Source of the DNA: Pseudomonas urmiensis | GTDB taxonomy: Bacteria > Pseudomonadota > Gammaproteobacteria > Pseudomonadales > Pseudomonadaceae | NCBI RefSeq assembly: GCF_014268815.2 | Contig: NZ_JABWRE020000001.1 | Location: forward strand, 4,965,001-5,029,000 | DNA length: 64,000 nt | Reading direction: 5' to 3' | Part shown: positions 35,270-45,080 of the stretch, in pieces | Layout: the number at the start of each line of letters is the position of its first letter | Numbering within the stretch: the first letter of the stretch is position 1 | Notes under the pieces: generated by a model | Database searches by the model: none | Told to the model about the DNA's origin: nothing | The model's input: the letters and a program-made list of their open reading frames with translations, nothing else | Translations under genes and position numbers: made by a program

Positions 35270-37185
35270 GGCTCCGTCCTGCCAGTCAGATGACGCAGCG
35301 CCCGCTGTAGGTAAGGCGGCAGATTGTTGAACAACTCATCTCCTTTCCCATAATCGCCTGTTGAAATCAGGTGAGCAGCGTATTGGGCGGTGATGGCTTT
35401 TGATGCCTGCTTCTCTACGAGCGGTTGATAGATGAGGGATGCCAGCTCCACTTTCGAATGCCCGGCATTCGAGAGTTTTTCCCAGAACGCTGCTGACTCG
35501 ACAATGGCTTTCTTTTCATCTTCCTCCGTCAGCCGTTCACCCCTCGAATTTGCCTTCTTAGCCAAATGAATCGCGTCATGCATCAACCGGGCGCATCCGT
35601 AAAAGGCGAGATCGTATTCCAATGTCCATTTGTTGGAGACACAGACAATTGTGCTGCCGCCCTGGGCGCGGTCGATCTTTGTTTTGACCAACGCCTCGGC
35701 CTCCTCCGGCGTGTAGTCTTTTTCGAATCGTTTACTTTTCTTGGGAGCGGATACGTAAGTGGCCTCGTCAGGAACGATGTCACGATCCGTGATGCATGCG
35801 ACAGGGATGGGAATAGCCGAACCATCACTCGGCTGGAGGATTCGAGCGTAGTGATAAAGCCCAACCCCGCCGACGTTTACGCAAGAGATCCCGTGTTCGT
35901 TGAAAGAGTATCCTGCGGCCGCCGCCAAGGCGGGCAAAAGCAGCGTTTCTGCTGGCCCCTCTACGATCGCAACACCTCGAGCGAAGAACAGGTTCGCTTT
36001 GGTAGCATCGATAAAACGTCTCAAGAACTCGTAGTCGCTTTTCAGCAGCTTGGTCTTCCCGTGAGCCAAGCTGAACAGCTGAGCACGGTTCACCAAGGTA
36101 AGGCTCGCGATGTCCGCGCCCGCCGCTAGGGATGGGCTGTGGGTGGTCATCACGATCTGAACAGGCCGGCTATCTTGCTCAACTGCCTTGGAGGTGCGTT
36201 CCAGAAGCTGCTGAACGCGCTCCTGCAACTGCGGGTGGAGATGGGCCTCAGGCTCCTCGATCAACAGTAATCCGAGCTCTTCACCGTCACGCAGCAGAAC
36301 CAGTTCAGTTGCCATGAACAGAGCGTTGTTATAGCCGAGCCCGCGAATGCATCGCTCACCTGGATCGATGGTAGAGGATGGTAGCAGCGCCAACTCAAAA
36401 CGCTCCAGAATGGGCTGCAGGCCCAGCTCCGGAGCGATCTGGATACGTGAGGACAGCGCATCGCCAGCAAACGCAAACTTGTTCAGGTAGTTGTCATTGA
36501 CGTCGTCCTGAACATCCTTAATGACCTGATGCTCGCCCAGATGGTGCTGAGCAAACGCCATCAACCCTACCAAGTTACTGGGGACGGTAGCTGGAGCAGC
36601 TATGTCGAAGTCATTTTTCTCCTGTCCATCAATACGCTTATGAGCGCCCAGAATTTGCGATAAGCGAGACTGACGACCCGGGCGTAGCTCAGCTTCGGCA
36701 TCTCTCAGAGGTCGCAAGTAGGTGGCCCGGATGAGTTCACGAACCGCAGTGCCGATCTCAGGCCCGGTGCCATTCGGACCTGAGCAGGTGATTGCCTCGA
36801 CTCGCCCACGCTTGTTGGCCTTGGGCGGTATCCAACGCGCTTGCAGATAGACGACCAAGCTATGAGACCCGTCCGCTTCGTGGGTCATCCATTCGAGAAC
36901 GGAAGCCTCTTGCGCTGGGTCGAGGTCCACAAGGGTGGCCTCAATGAACAAAGAGCGGGCTCGGGTCTTACCCTTGATGTGAAAATCAGTTTCGAAGAGG
37001 CGGACGAACTCGTAGCTGGTTGTCCAGAGCACGTAGCGGATCGCGTCAACCACCGAAGTCTTGCCTGAATCGTTTTCCCCAACAAGGATGTTGAGGCCGG
37101 GGGCGAGCTCCCAATCAAGTGCTGGAGCCGCCGTACCATCGCCAAATGCCCTAAAATTCGACGCCCTGATCCGCTTCAAATGCAT
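35266..37185 (-). CDS. OLD-family ATPase-TOPRIM nuclease, GajA-like
   Basis: A 639-aa OLD-family protein. The ABC-type ATPase has Walker A ILVGENDSGKTSVVDA (33-48), Walker B LLLIEEPEAHLHPQ (306-319) and the switch histidine in MTTHSPSLAAG. The TOPRIM domain follows with VAIVEGPAETLL (Glu408) and CITDRDIVPD (Asp466, Asp468), the metal-binding set of class 2 OLD nucleases. ATG 37185 has GGAG eight bases upstream. With the overlapping helicase gene it matches Gabija: DNA nicking by a GajA tetramer controlled by nucleotide levels. Some Tn and prophage OLD genes work alone or with other partners. Confidence 0.88.
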   Translation of the reverse strand: MHLKRIRASNFRAFGDGTAAPALDWELAPGLNILVGENDSGKTSVVDAIRYVLWTTSYEFVRLFETDFHIKGKTRARSLFIEATLVDLDPAQEASVLEWMTHEADGSHSLVVYLQARWIPPKANKRGRVEAITCSGPNGTGPEIGTAVRELIRATYLRPLRDAEAELRPGRQSRLSQILGAHKRIDGQEKNDFDIAAPATVPSNLVGLMAFAQHHLGEHQVIKDVQDDVNDNYLNKFAFAGDALSSRIQIAPELGLQPILERFELALLPSSTIDPGERCIRGLGYNNALFMATELVLLRDGEELGLLLIEEPEAHLHPQLQERVQQLLERTSKAVEQDSRPVQIVMTTHSPSLAAGADIASLTLVNRAQLFSLAHGKTKLLKSDYEFLRRFIDATKANLFFARGVAIVEGPAETLLLPALAAAAGYSFNEHGISCVNVGGVGLYHYARILQPSDGSAIPIPVACITDRDIVPDEATYVSAPKKSKRFEKDYTPEEAEALVKTKIDRAQGGSTIVCVSNKWTLEYDLAFYGCARLMHDAIHLAKKANSRGERLTEEDEKKAIVESAAFWEKLSNAGHSKVELASLIYQPLVEKQASKAITAQYAAHLISTGDYGKGDELFNNLPPYLQRALRHLTGRTEP

Positions 37186-37350
37186 TTTGCTTCTCCGTCC
37201 TGTTGGAAAGCCTGACCCGGATGGAGCAAGGCACTCCGTGCACTCTGTGGCTGAAATTGGCTTTTATCACGGGACAAAGCGGGTCGGAAGGGTAATTTAG
37301 TAGCAGGGAGCCATTGCCGAGCAAGGACGGCCTGAAAGCCAGCCACAAAA

Positions 37351-37374
37351 AAAACCGCCTGGACGGGCGGTTTT
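37351..37374 (-). terminator. Terminator of the hydrolase/AAA operon
   Basis: AAAACCGCC and GGCGGTTTT pair around a 6-nt loop. On the minus strand the stem runs into eight T residues, just 31 bp past the stop of the AAA-TPR gene, so that operon ends before the Gabija-like genes start. Confidence 0.9.
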
Positions 37375-37404
37375 CAGGTGCGCTACGAATGGACGTTCGT
37401 TTTG

Positions 37405-39951
37405 CTAGCTACGCCCAATCAGCGTGCACAACCCCGAACGCAAATCACCTTCTACATTCTTGAACTTTGATACTATCGGGTCTGCGTCCTTATACTTAAC
37501 GACAACCTTGTCGTTTCGCTTGAAATTCTTAAGTTGGACGCTCTTTATGCTTCGCAAGTGATCATTAGCCCCATTCAGGAAGGGCGCCAACGCTTCAAAA
37601 GCTTTACCTTTCATCTCAAGCTTTTCAGAAACAGATATTATCTTGGATGCAAACAGCGAGGAATCCTCAACATTTTTTACGTCCAAGGCGCATTGCATTT
37701 GCAGATAAAGGAAGAGCATTCCCCACTCTGGCCATTTTTCACTTGCCGTATCTTCGAATCTTCTCCACAACTCAAAACACTCAGCCAACTCGGACCGTTT
37801 ACTGCTGAATCGACCAACCATGAAGTTAGCAGCAACGATAGCATCTTGCTCACCAAGCAAGTCTGGCGGGCAATGCGCATTAAGAGTACGAAGGAATTTC
37901 ATCCCCCAAGAACCTGCAGACACATTTGACTGAGAGTTAGCCAAATGTCTATAAAGGCGGATTCGCTCAAACTCCGGAACATCGCTTGTCAAATAAGTGC
38001 TTTCAGCACGCAAAAGCAACACAGCTCCAGGGGAATTATCCTCCGTTTCCACTGCTTCTGCGAGATCAATCAGTATGGAAACAATGCTAGATGTAGGTTG
38101 GTAATACTTATCCTTAATGACTCGAACGAAACTATCGAACTGATCATCAGCGTATGTGGCCAGCCCGACCACCGCCAAACTTAAAACCAACTTAGTTAAG
38201 CCAAGTGGCGACTGAGCATCAGATATAAGCTTTAGCCTATTATCAGTTACAAGCTCAACAAACTCAGCCAGCAAGCTCTTTTTCTCATTCGCTTCATCGG
38301 AGCGCTTCAAACCTTCAACAAGTAAGAATGGCATAAACTCTAGCGGAGCTACAGACCTCGCCCTCTCCAGCGCTGCCGTTGAAAGATCTTTATTACCGTA
38401 CAAGCTATATATCAGGGATGCATTAGCAAGCGCTGTGGTCAACAAATACTTCTGATCTGGCTCGTTAATCGACTGAATTTGTTCAATTAAATCTTCACTC
38501 AAAGAGATCGCTGCAGATCTGTATTCCTGCACCTTCATCCTTGCATACGCAACTTGAAGATTAAGCTTGGCGCTTACTACGAGAGCTCTATCCGGACCAA
38601 CCAATGCAGTCTGAAGCTTATTCAGCGCTGACTGATAATTTTTCAGCGCTAGATAAGCGCCTCCAGCTTGCAAACTACAGAGCTGTCGAATTCTTTCATC
38701 TACCGTTTCAGCTTCAATAAGCTCATACTGGTCAATCGCATCATTAAAATCGCCACTATAGAACAGCGAGCTTGCATAATCAATACGCTTTGACTCAACC
38801 AATTCCTCAACATCTGCAGCAAAAACTTCAGCAAAGTATTTTTTTGCTTTAACGTAATCTTTGGCAGAAAATGCCTCGCTTGCGATAGTGAGTGCTGACG
38901 GCTCTGAGTCTTCAAGCTGTTTTATCCAGCGCTCTGAAAGTGCCCCATCAATTACTCGATTCTTTATTACAATGCCAAGTGCTCTATCTGATTTTGCAAT
39001 GCCAGCTAAATATAGTTTACCTTTAACGCGGTCATCAGCAAAGTTGCCACGATCATATCGTATCGACATGATAGCATTACGTATGCTCGCGTCGCCCTCC
39101 ACCAATGCCCTGATATGATCAACAGGGGCTCGGTCATGCTCCTGATAATAGAGCCGATCTACAATCTCATCAACCAGCAAAGGAGTTGCGTCTTTTCCTG
39201 CAGCAATCTCCAGCTCAACCTCAGAGCATATATCCCACGAAATTCTAGGGTTGCCGTCCGTCCACCAATAGATTCGATCGGAAACAGATGAGCCAACTTT
39301 AAGCTTGGCACGGCTAACAAATTCATCAAACTCTGAGCGAGTAAAATCCTCTAGATAGATCTTCTCACCTATATTAAATGGCGAAATATTCTTATCTTTA
39401 ATCAAGTCGCCTGGCTCAGCGACGCCTGACAAAACGTAGGTTAAATTATTATATATTTCATGATTCCCTCGAGAGAAATACATGCTCCTAACTTGTGCCA
39501 AAATCGAATCAGAGTATGTGCAGCCTATTAGTGAGTCAATCTCATCCAGAATAATAACAATCTTTTTGTTAGCGGACTTGAGCAACAACCGCAAATGCCT
39601 ATCGTATTCTACACTGTCCTCCAGCTCATCCCCTCGCCTTTGGCCATCTATGACTTTAGCGGCAGATTCAAATAACTCAGGACTCATCTCCAGTATAGTG
39701 TCTATTATATTCCTGAAAAACTTTCTTGCGGTCTCAAACCTATTTGATAAATCGAAATAGACCACCAAATCCATGGAGCGGTTTCGCTTCATATTTAAAA
39801 GCAGGTTTGTCTTACCCATCTGACGGGACACCAGAATGTAACCGGGGCGTCCCATCTCATCGATCACAGTTTTAAGCTGGCGATCTGCTGATCGTTCAAC
39901 ATATAGATGTGCCGGAATAATGGTAGCAGGCGCAAGGACTCGAGCAGTCAT
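37405..39951 (-). CDS. AAA-like ATPase with TPR-type helical repeats
   Basis: An 848-aa protein. The N-terminal P-loop NTPase has Walker A LVSRQMGKTNLLLN (40-53) and Walker B IVIILDEIDSLIG (131-143), the pattern of the AAA_35-type ATPases of STAND-like sensors. A winged-helix-like region (about 200-330) and a long C-terminal array of helical repeats follow (AKKYFAEVFAADVEEL; ALKNYQSALNKLQTALVG; SIYSLYGNKDLSTAAL), typical TPR-like sensing surfaces. It overlaps the upstream hydrolase-NTPase gene by four bases. The coding is AT-rich and distinct from the host. No nuclease or membrane effector is visible in it, so its partner probably carries the effector. Confidence 0.82.
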   Translation of the reverse strand: MTARVLAPATIIPAHLYVERSADRQLKTVIDEMGRPGYILVSRQMGKTNLLLNMKRNRSMDLVVYFDLSNRFETARKFFRNIIDTILEMSPELFESAAKVIDGQRRGDELEDSVEYDRHLRLLLKSANKKIVIILDEIDSLIGCTYSDSILAQVRSMYFSRGNHEIYNNLTYVLSGVAEPGDLIKDKNISPFNIGEKIYLEDFTRSEFDEFVSRAKLKVGSSVSDRIYWWTDGNPRISWDICSEVELEIAAGKDATPLLVDEIVDRLYYQEHDRAPVDHIRALVEGDASIRNAIMSIRYDRGNFADDRVKGKLYLAGIAKSDRALGIVIKNRVIDGALSERWIKQLEDSEPSALTIASEAFSAKDYVKAKKYFAEVFAADVEELVESKRIDYASSLFYSGDFNDAIDQYELIEAETVDERIRQLCSLQAGGAYLALKNYQSALNKLQTALVGPDRALVVSAKLNLQVAYARMKVQEYRSAAISLSEDLIEQIQSINEPDQKYLLTTALANASLIYSLYGNKDLSTAALERARSVAPLEFMPFLLVEGLKRSDEANEKKSLLAEFVELVTDNRLKLISDAQSPLGLTKLVLSLAVVGLATYADDQFDSFVRVIKDKYYQPTSSIVSILIDLAEAVETEDNSPGAVLLLRAESTYLTSDVPEFERIRLYRHLANSQSNVSAGSWGMKFLRTLNAHCPPDLLGEQDAIVAANFMVGRFSSKRSELAECFELWRRFEDTASEKWPEWGMLFLYLQMQCALDVKNVEDSSLFASKIISVSEKLEMKGKAFEALAPFLNGANDHLRSIKSVQLKNFKRNDKVVVKYKDADPIVSKFKNVEGDLRSGLCTLIGRS

Positions 39952-41483
39952 GTTACAACATCTCTCTTAACGTTTCCCAACAGCTCCCGCAAAGGCGCAG
40001 AACCACCGATTTCGTTTCGCGTACTCCTAAAAAGCATTTTTACAAATCGTGGTGAACCGTTACAACTTGATACAATAAGACCTACGTCCTCTGGACTAAA
40101 ACCAGTACTTAGATTGGTATTTATCATTGATATCAGCGTGGTTATGTCAGTATCTCTCCAAGCGCCAAACCCAATAAATTGTATTTTTTCATACAGCTTA
40201 GCAGTGCACTCTTTCAAATCTTTCGTAGGATCTTTAATAGACGAGAAAAGCCATATCACACGACAATTGTCATGAATGCTTTCACATTCCAAAGTCATTC
40301 TATAACAATAATCGATGAACTTATTATACTCTGCACCGCTAGCAAGTGGTATTTCTTCGACTAGTAATGCTAACGCTTGATTATTTGCAAGGCTGGCAAT
40401 AGCTTTTTTGAACGCTTTCACCAGATCACTATCTGTAAGACCTCTCGGCAGCACTTTATCTACACCTGCACTCTCGTTTAGAGCGTTACAGATTTCGCGC
40501 ATAAGATCTGCCGCCGTCACATCACGAAAGCTATCTAATATTAGGTGATGGAACTTCCATTTTTCTTTAGTAATCAACCGCTTCAGCGCAGCCGTTTTTC
40601 CGACACCTGGTGGCCCACTCAGCCAAATATTAGAGGCGTTTGCTGCAGCAGCAATTACCTGATCCTCAGCGCGCGGCACATAGAATTTTTCCACTCTTGT
40701 ACTATAAGCATCAAATAATATATCTGAAGCGCTAAAGTTATTCGGATTGAACCCAGACAGACTAGAATCGGGAGTCCACTGCGAGATGAAGTCCCGCAGG
40801 ATTTTAAACCTCAAATCCTCGGCATTATCGGGCTTTGTTATATTTATATGCCCATACTCTATCAGCGTATCAGTCGTTTGATCTCCAACATAGGGTGACG
40901 AACTTTCCCGCGAAACAACAGAATCACTACCGGCAATAACACTGCGGACCTTTATCGAGGAGGCGACATCTAAAGCAACCCACTCACCATTCATCGAGGT
41001 CAGCAAGTCTGCTTTAACTGAAAGCTGTTTAAGGTGAGGGTGTCGCCACGAAAATCTCGACGCAAGATTTGCCAACCCGGCACCTGCTAATGGAGAGGCG
41101 TACAACAACAAGCCCGTAACATAGTGGTCTCTTTTGAATTTCATAGACTCTAGTATGTAGTGCCTGGCGATTACACCGCCCAAACTATGAGCCACTATGA
41201 GGATATTTTTGCCTTTATGCTTGGATGCAATAAACGTCTTCAGGCCTTCGGAAATCTCTTGAATGCTTGACATTTTTTTGCCAAACGGCCCACGCCATAG
41301 CTGAGTTGGATACTGATAACAATCATAACCAATATGGTCCAAATCGCGATACCCTATGAGTACCTTCAGCATTTGGTCCCAAGTTCCACTTGAGCCAGAC
41401 AACCCATGGATAAAGATAATTACATCGTTCCCTCTGGTACTCCGAGTGGTTTGCAATTCAGTTTTCCTTGCCAATTGCGACAT
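39948..41483 (-). CDS. Alpha/beta-hydrolase fused to a P-loop NTPase
   Basis: A 511-aa fusion. Residues about 20-230 form a SERAC1/PGAP1-like lipase-type hydrolase: oxyanion region IIFIHGLSGSSGTW (22-35), nucleophile elbow IVAHSLGGVIARHY (Ser100), a downstream Asp (GSDSVV) and the histidine of EYGHINITKPDN (His212). From about 255 an NTPase domain follows with Walker A WLSGPPGVGKTAAL (287-300) and Walker B LALLVEEIPLA (371-381). The complete Ser-His set suggests an active esterase or phospholipase gated by the NTPase. Its stop overlaps the start of the AAA-TPR gene. AT-rich composition points to transfer. Possible two-gene abortive infection system. Confidence 0.82.
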   Translation of the reverse strand: MSQLARKTELQTTRSTRGNDVIIFIHGLSGSSGTWDQMLKVLIGYRDLDHIGYDCYQYPTQLWRGPFGKKMSSIQEISEGLKTFIASKHKGKNILIVAHSLGGVIARHYILESMKFKRDHYVTGLLLYASPLAGAGLANLASRFSWRHPHLKQLSVKADLLTSMNGEWVALDVASSIKVRSVIAGSDSVVSRESSSPYVGDQTTDTLIEYGHINITKPDNAEDLRFKILRDFISQWTPDSSLSGFNPNNFSASDILFDAYSTRVEKFYVPRAEDQVIAAAANASNIWLSGPPGVGKTAALKRLITKEKWKFHHLILDSFRDVTAADLMREICNALNESAGVDKVLPRGLTDSDLVKAFKKAIASLANNQALALLVEEIPLASGAEYNKFIDYCYRMTLECESIHDNCRVIWLFSSIKDPTKDLKECTAKLYEKIQFIGFGAWRDTDITTLISMINTNLSTGFSPEDVGLIVSSCNGSPRFVKMLFRSTRNEIGGSAPLRELLGNVKRDVVT

Positions 41484-43226
41484 CTCTTTATTTTTTCGGG
41501 CGCGATCCGCATGTACCTTTGTACAATAATGACAGATGCATTCTTACATTCTGTATCGTATTTAGCATCAACCAAGTCCTCAAATCAAGCATGTGATGGC
41601 ATGGTGCCGGTAGGTTTTGCTTTGATTCCGAACCGAGGACATCGATGCGCCTCTAGACGTCCATGGGTAATGGGTCTCTAACTGCAGTACCACGCAGATC
41701 CGAGCTCACGAAAGATGGGGTGTGATTCCTCTACCTCATTCGCACCCGCCGCCGAAATTATCCAAATAGACGCAGACCAAAACCTATCAACAAAATCGTA
41801 GGGCTGCATACAGCCATGGGGCCAATCAGATTGAGCCCGGCAGTGAGACATGCCAATAGAGCCGGCTAGAACTTTGACCTCGTACGTGTTGACCGCTTGG
41901 AACTGCATCTCGGCGAGATAGCGCAGACACTCGACCTCCTAAGCATGCATGCCGTCAATTTTCGTCGTGGAAGCGCTTGTCGCCGACGGTCTTGCCACCG
42001 TCGACAATAAGATTTTGTCCGCTGATTTCTCGATTCCCTCCAGCGCCAAGTGCGCCAAGGCTTCCTGCTGCAGGTGCTGATTTTTTATGTGGTTGTCAGT
42101 AGCCGTGTGGCGCGGCGAAGAACTGCAGGATCTGCAGCAGCCCATTGATCAGCTCGCCAACAACCTTGGCCCCGGTGATGTGGACCTGAACACTCTGCGC
42201 CTGGAAGCGCTCGTGCAGCGTCTCAAGTCATGGCGAAAGCCATTTAGTCATGGGGCTAGCCATCAGGCGTATGCTCCAGCAGCGGCACGTAGAGGATGCT
42301 CGTCCGCTGGTTGAAGGCAACCAGCTGACCGATTTCGTTGGAGCGCTCCGCCGTATGCGAGCTGTGCCTGTCACTGATGGCCGCGCTGCTGTGGGATCTC
42401 GGTGGCCGGGCCGCTGCCCAATGCTCTCGATCTGCCAATCCGTCGCAACCGCTACGCTGCCGGCCGCAATGAAACCTCTCAAGGCTGTGAACACAGGTCG
42501 CCTGCTGGACCTGTCCGTAACCCCGAATAACAACCCCTACACCGATCCGCCGCCTCTGTTGCCGAAGATCGACTACATAAACCACCAGCAGCAGGGTTGG
42601 CCAGAGATTGACGCCATGTTTCCCGTTCTGCGCAAGGAAGACCTGCGGGGTAATGACTCTTGGGCGGAGTAGCGCCTGCAGATCATTATCTACAGCGGTA
42701 CTCACATGGATGCCTCCCCAATGAGTTAGCGGGCACCACACCCACAGAGAAACAGATGGTTGCCATTGTAGAACGGTCTTTTGCTTCCCAGCCGAGCGAT
42801 TGTGCGTCGATTGGCTTTCCACATTCAGGGCAGAAAGCAGGTTGTCCGTCGGTAAGGTAAAAGCATGCGAGAAGATCCTTCCGCTGAGTCAGAGATGGGT
42901 CATGCCCCCTATCGGCATATCCAAGGTGTTGTCGTGCCGCGCATTTCACCCTGTTCAAGAAAGGTACAAATGTTCAGTGCTTTGGTTCCTTGGCGCAAAA
43001 CGAAAGAAAATCAGGCCGCAAAGCGTGATATCACTAGGCTACAATCAGCCAAAGCACACACGCTGGGCCATCACGAACCCCGATGATGCTCGGCCCGAAA
43101 TATGGATATTTCAATGCCCAGGTCTGCAGCATCTCCAATCAATCCAATTTTTTCTACCCGTCGCCGTGCAATCGCGCAACGAGCGGGCACCTTGGCGCGC
43201 GCCGCCGAAAGGAACCACGACTGCCT
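41484..43226. pseudogene. Decayed stretch without an intact gene
   Basis: Only short frames on both strands. Protein-like pieces are VDRLELHLGEIAQTLDLL (plus, near 41,890-41,945), LQDLQQPIDQLANNLGPGD (plus, near 42,130) and LLDLSVTPNNNPYTDPPP (plus, near 42,510); they are in different frames and broken by stops. A frame at 42,686-42,958 on the minus strand has one CPECGKP zinc-ribbon-like pair. I cannot name the parent genes. The stretch also holds the promoters of the two flanking divergent operons. Confidence 0.45.
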
Positions 43227-45080
43227 ATGAATTACTTCACCGATACGGCAGCCAACATCCTTGGCAATAAAAAGCTGCGTAGCCCCCAGATCGAAGCCTA
43301 CATAAAGGCTCAGGAGCATTTCGAAAACTCGAGCGAGGATGCGTTGATCGTCCTGCCAACAGGAACAGGCAAAAGCGGACTGATTTCGATTGTGCCGTTC
43401 GGCCTGGCTAAGGGTCGTGTATTGATCATCACACCGGGCCTGGTCACGAAGCAGAGCATCCGAAAGACCCAAGATCTGCTGGAGGACAATTTCTGGATCA
43501 ATTTCGATGTGATTTTCAGTGCTGAGGATCTGCCAGTCACGTGTGAGTTCACATCAGAAACGCATCAGTCCAGCTTGGAGCAGGCCCACTTCGTCTACTC
43601 GAACATCCAGCAAGTGTACAACGAGCGCGGACAGTCACTCATAAAGCGCGTGACCTCCGACTTCTTCGACCTCATCATCATCGATGAAGGACACCATGCG
43701 CCGGCGGGCAGTTGGCAGAAGACCTTGGCCCATTTCTCCAAGGCCAAGAAGATTTTCGTGACAGGCACCCCATTTCGCGGCGACAACCAGGAAGTACCAG
43801 GAAAGCTAATCCACAAGACACCGCTTTCTGAGGTGATGCGTGATCGGTACGTGAAGTGGCTGAGGAAAGAGACCGTCAGTGCTCACGAGCTGTACTTCAC
43901 AATCGCTGAACAGCCAGGCATCCGGCTATCCAAGGAACAAGTTCTCGAATACAAGGACCGGGAGTGGGTAGAGCGTAGCGTCGCCTTGTCTCCAGAATGC
44001 TCAATGGACGTCATCGACCTGAGCATTCAGAAGCTAGGAGAGCTTCGGGAAACCTCTCCAAATGTGCCGCATAAGATTCTCGCTGTTGGCTGCAGCATCA
44101 CCCATGCGGAGGACCTGCGCACCTGGTATCAGTCCAAAAACCTGAAGGCGGCTGTCGTGCACAGCTACATGGATCAGGACGATATCGCTGCAGCGTTTCG
44201 GGTCATCGACAACCATCAATGCGATGTCGTTATCTCCGTGAACATGTTGATGGAAGGCTACGACCACCGCTACCTCACAGTTCTTGCGCTTTTCCGGCCC
44301 TACCGAAGTGAAAACGCCTTTGCGCAGATCGTCGGCAGGGTCCTGCGAGCGATTCCGGAAGAGGAGATCACGGCCTTTGAGATCGATAACAATGCCGTGG
44401 TGATATATCACAAGGAAACCGGGCTGGACGCGATGTGGACGGCCTTTCAGACTGAGGTTGATCGGGCAAAACATCAGCGGACACGCGACTACACCATCAC
44501 GGATGAGGACTACACCCGCAAAGAGCAGGAGCTAGGTGGTGTTTCCACCTCCGAAGCATTCGTGAGTGATCAGGATTCCTACCTTGCAGACCTGGACTTC
44601 AACAAGATCTTCTCTGAGAAAAGGGCTGAGGTCGAATCCATCGCGACCCAAAAGGTCCAGGCGCTTACAGGTCTCGAGGGCTACGACGCGGATGTGTTAG
44701 CACAGCTCAAGAACGTGTTCCTGAACGCCGAGACGAAGAAAGCGGCTCAAATCATAGATCCCAACCTTGTCGAGAAGCGGCCCGAGATCGCCCGCAAGCA
44801 GCTTCGTGAAATTCTGACGAAGAAGGCTCAAGACGAAGTCGCGACCTTGCTCAGCGACCTGCAGATCCCAGAAAAAGCTTCTACCCTTTATCCGATATTC
44901 AAAAACCACCTGCCGATGGTGAAACCCAACACACCTAACGACGGTATACTGGTCAGCTTTATCAACACCAAGCTGGCGAAGAAATTCGGTAGGGTTGCTG
45001 ACCGCGACAATGGCTTGCTGACCAGGTCAATTGAGGACGTGGAAGTGATCATCAACGAACTGAGGAGAATGCTGAAATGA
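43227..45080 (+). CDS. DEAD/DEAH-box superfamily 2 helicase
   Basis: A 617-aa SF2 helicase resembling the helicase part of restriction enzymes. Motif I IVLPTGTGKSGLI (41-53), motif II IIIDEGHHAPAG (150-161), motif III FVTGTPFRGD, motif V VNMLMEGYDHRYL and motif VI FAQIVGRVLRAIP (365-377) are all present. The C-terminal 230 residues are helical and unrecognised. The frame is open back to 43083, but ATG 43227 with AAGGA upstream gives the conserved helicase start. It overlaps the next gene by ATGA. No methylase or nuclease domain is adjacent, so it is not a type I or III restriction subunit. Confidence 0.83.
   Translation: MNYFTDTAANILGNKKLRSPQIEAYIKAQEHFENSSEDALIVLPTGTGKSGLISIVPFGLAKGRVLIITPGLVTKQSIRKTQDLLEDNFWINFDVIFSAEDLPVTCEFTSETHQSSLEQAHFVYSNIQQVYNERGQSLIKRVTSDFFDLIIIDEGHHAPAGSWQKTLAHFSKAKKIFVTGTPFRGDNQEVPGKLIHKTPLSEVMRDRYVKWLRKETVSAHELYFTIAEQPGIRLSKEQVLEYKDREWVERSVALSPECSMDVIDLSIQKLGELRETSPNVPHKILAVGCSITHAEDLRTWYQSKNLKAAVVHSYMDQDDIAAAFRVIDNHQCDVVISVNMLMEGYDHRYLTVLALFRPYRSENAFAQIVGRVLRAIPEEEITAFEIDNNAVVIYHKETGLDAMWTAFQTEVDRAKHQRTRDYTITDEDYTRKEQELGGVSTSEAFVSDQDSYLADLDFNKIFSEKRAEVESIATQKVQALTGLEGYDADVLAQLKNVFLNAETKKAAQIIDPNLVEKRPEIARKQLREILTKKAQDEVATLLSDLQIPEKASTLYPIFKNHLPMVKPNTPNDGILVSFINTKLAKKFGRVADRDNGLLTRSIEDVEVIINELRRMLK

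Noticed and set aside
42256..42822. 188-codon minus-strand frame in the decayed stretch
   Set aside because: It has no recognised motif, overlaps protein-like frames on the other strand, and is not clearly a gene.
43083..43226. N-terminal extension of the SF2 helicase to ATG 43083
   Set aside because: The 48 extra residues are not helicase-like, and ATG 43227 has a better ribosome site and a natural N-terminus.
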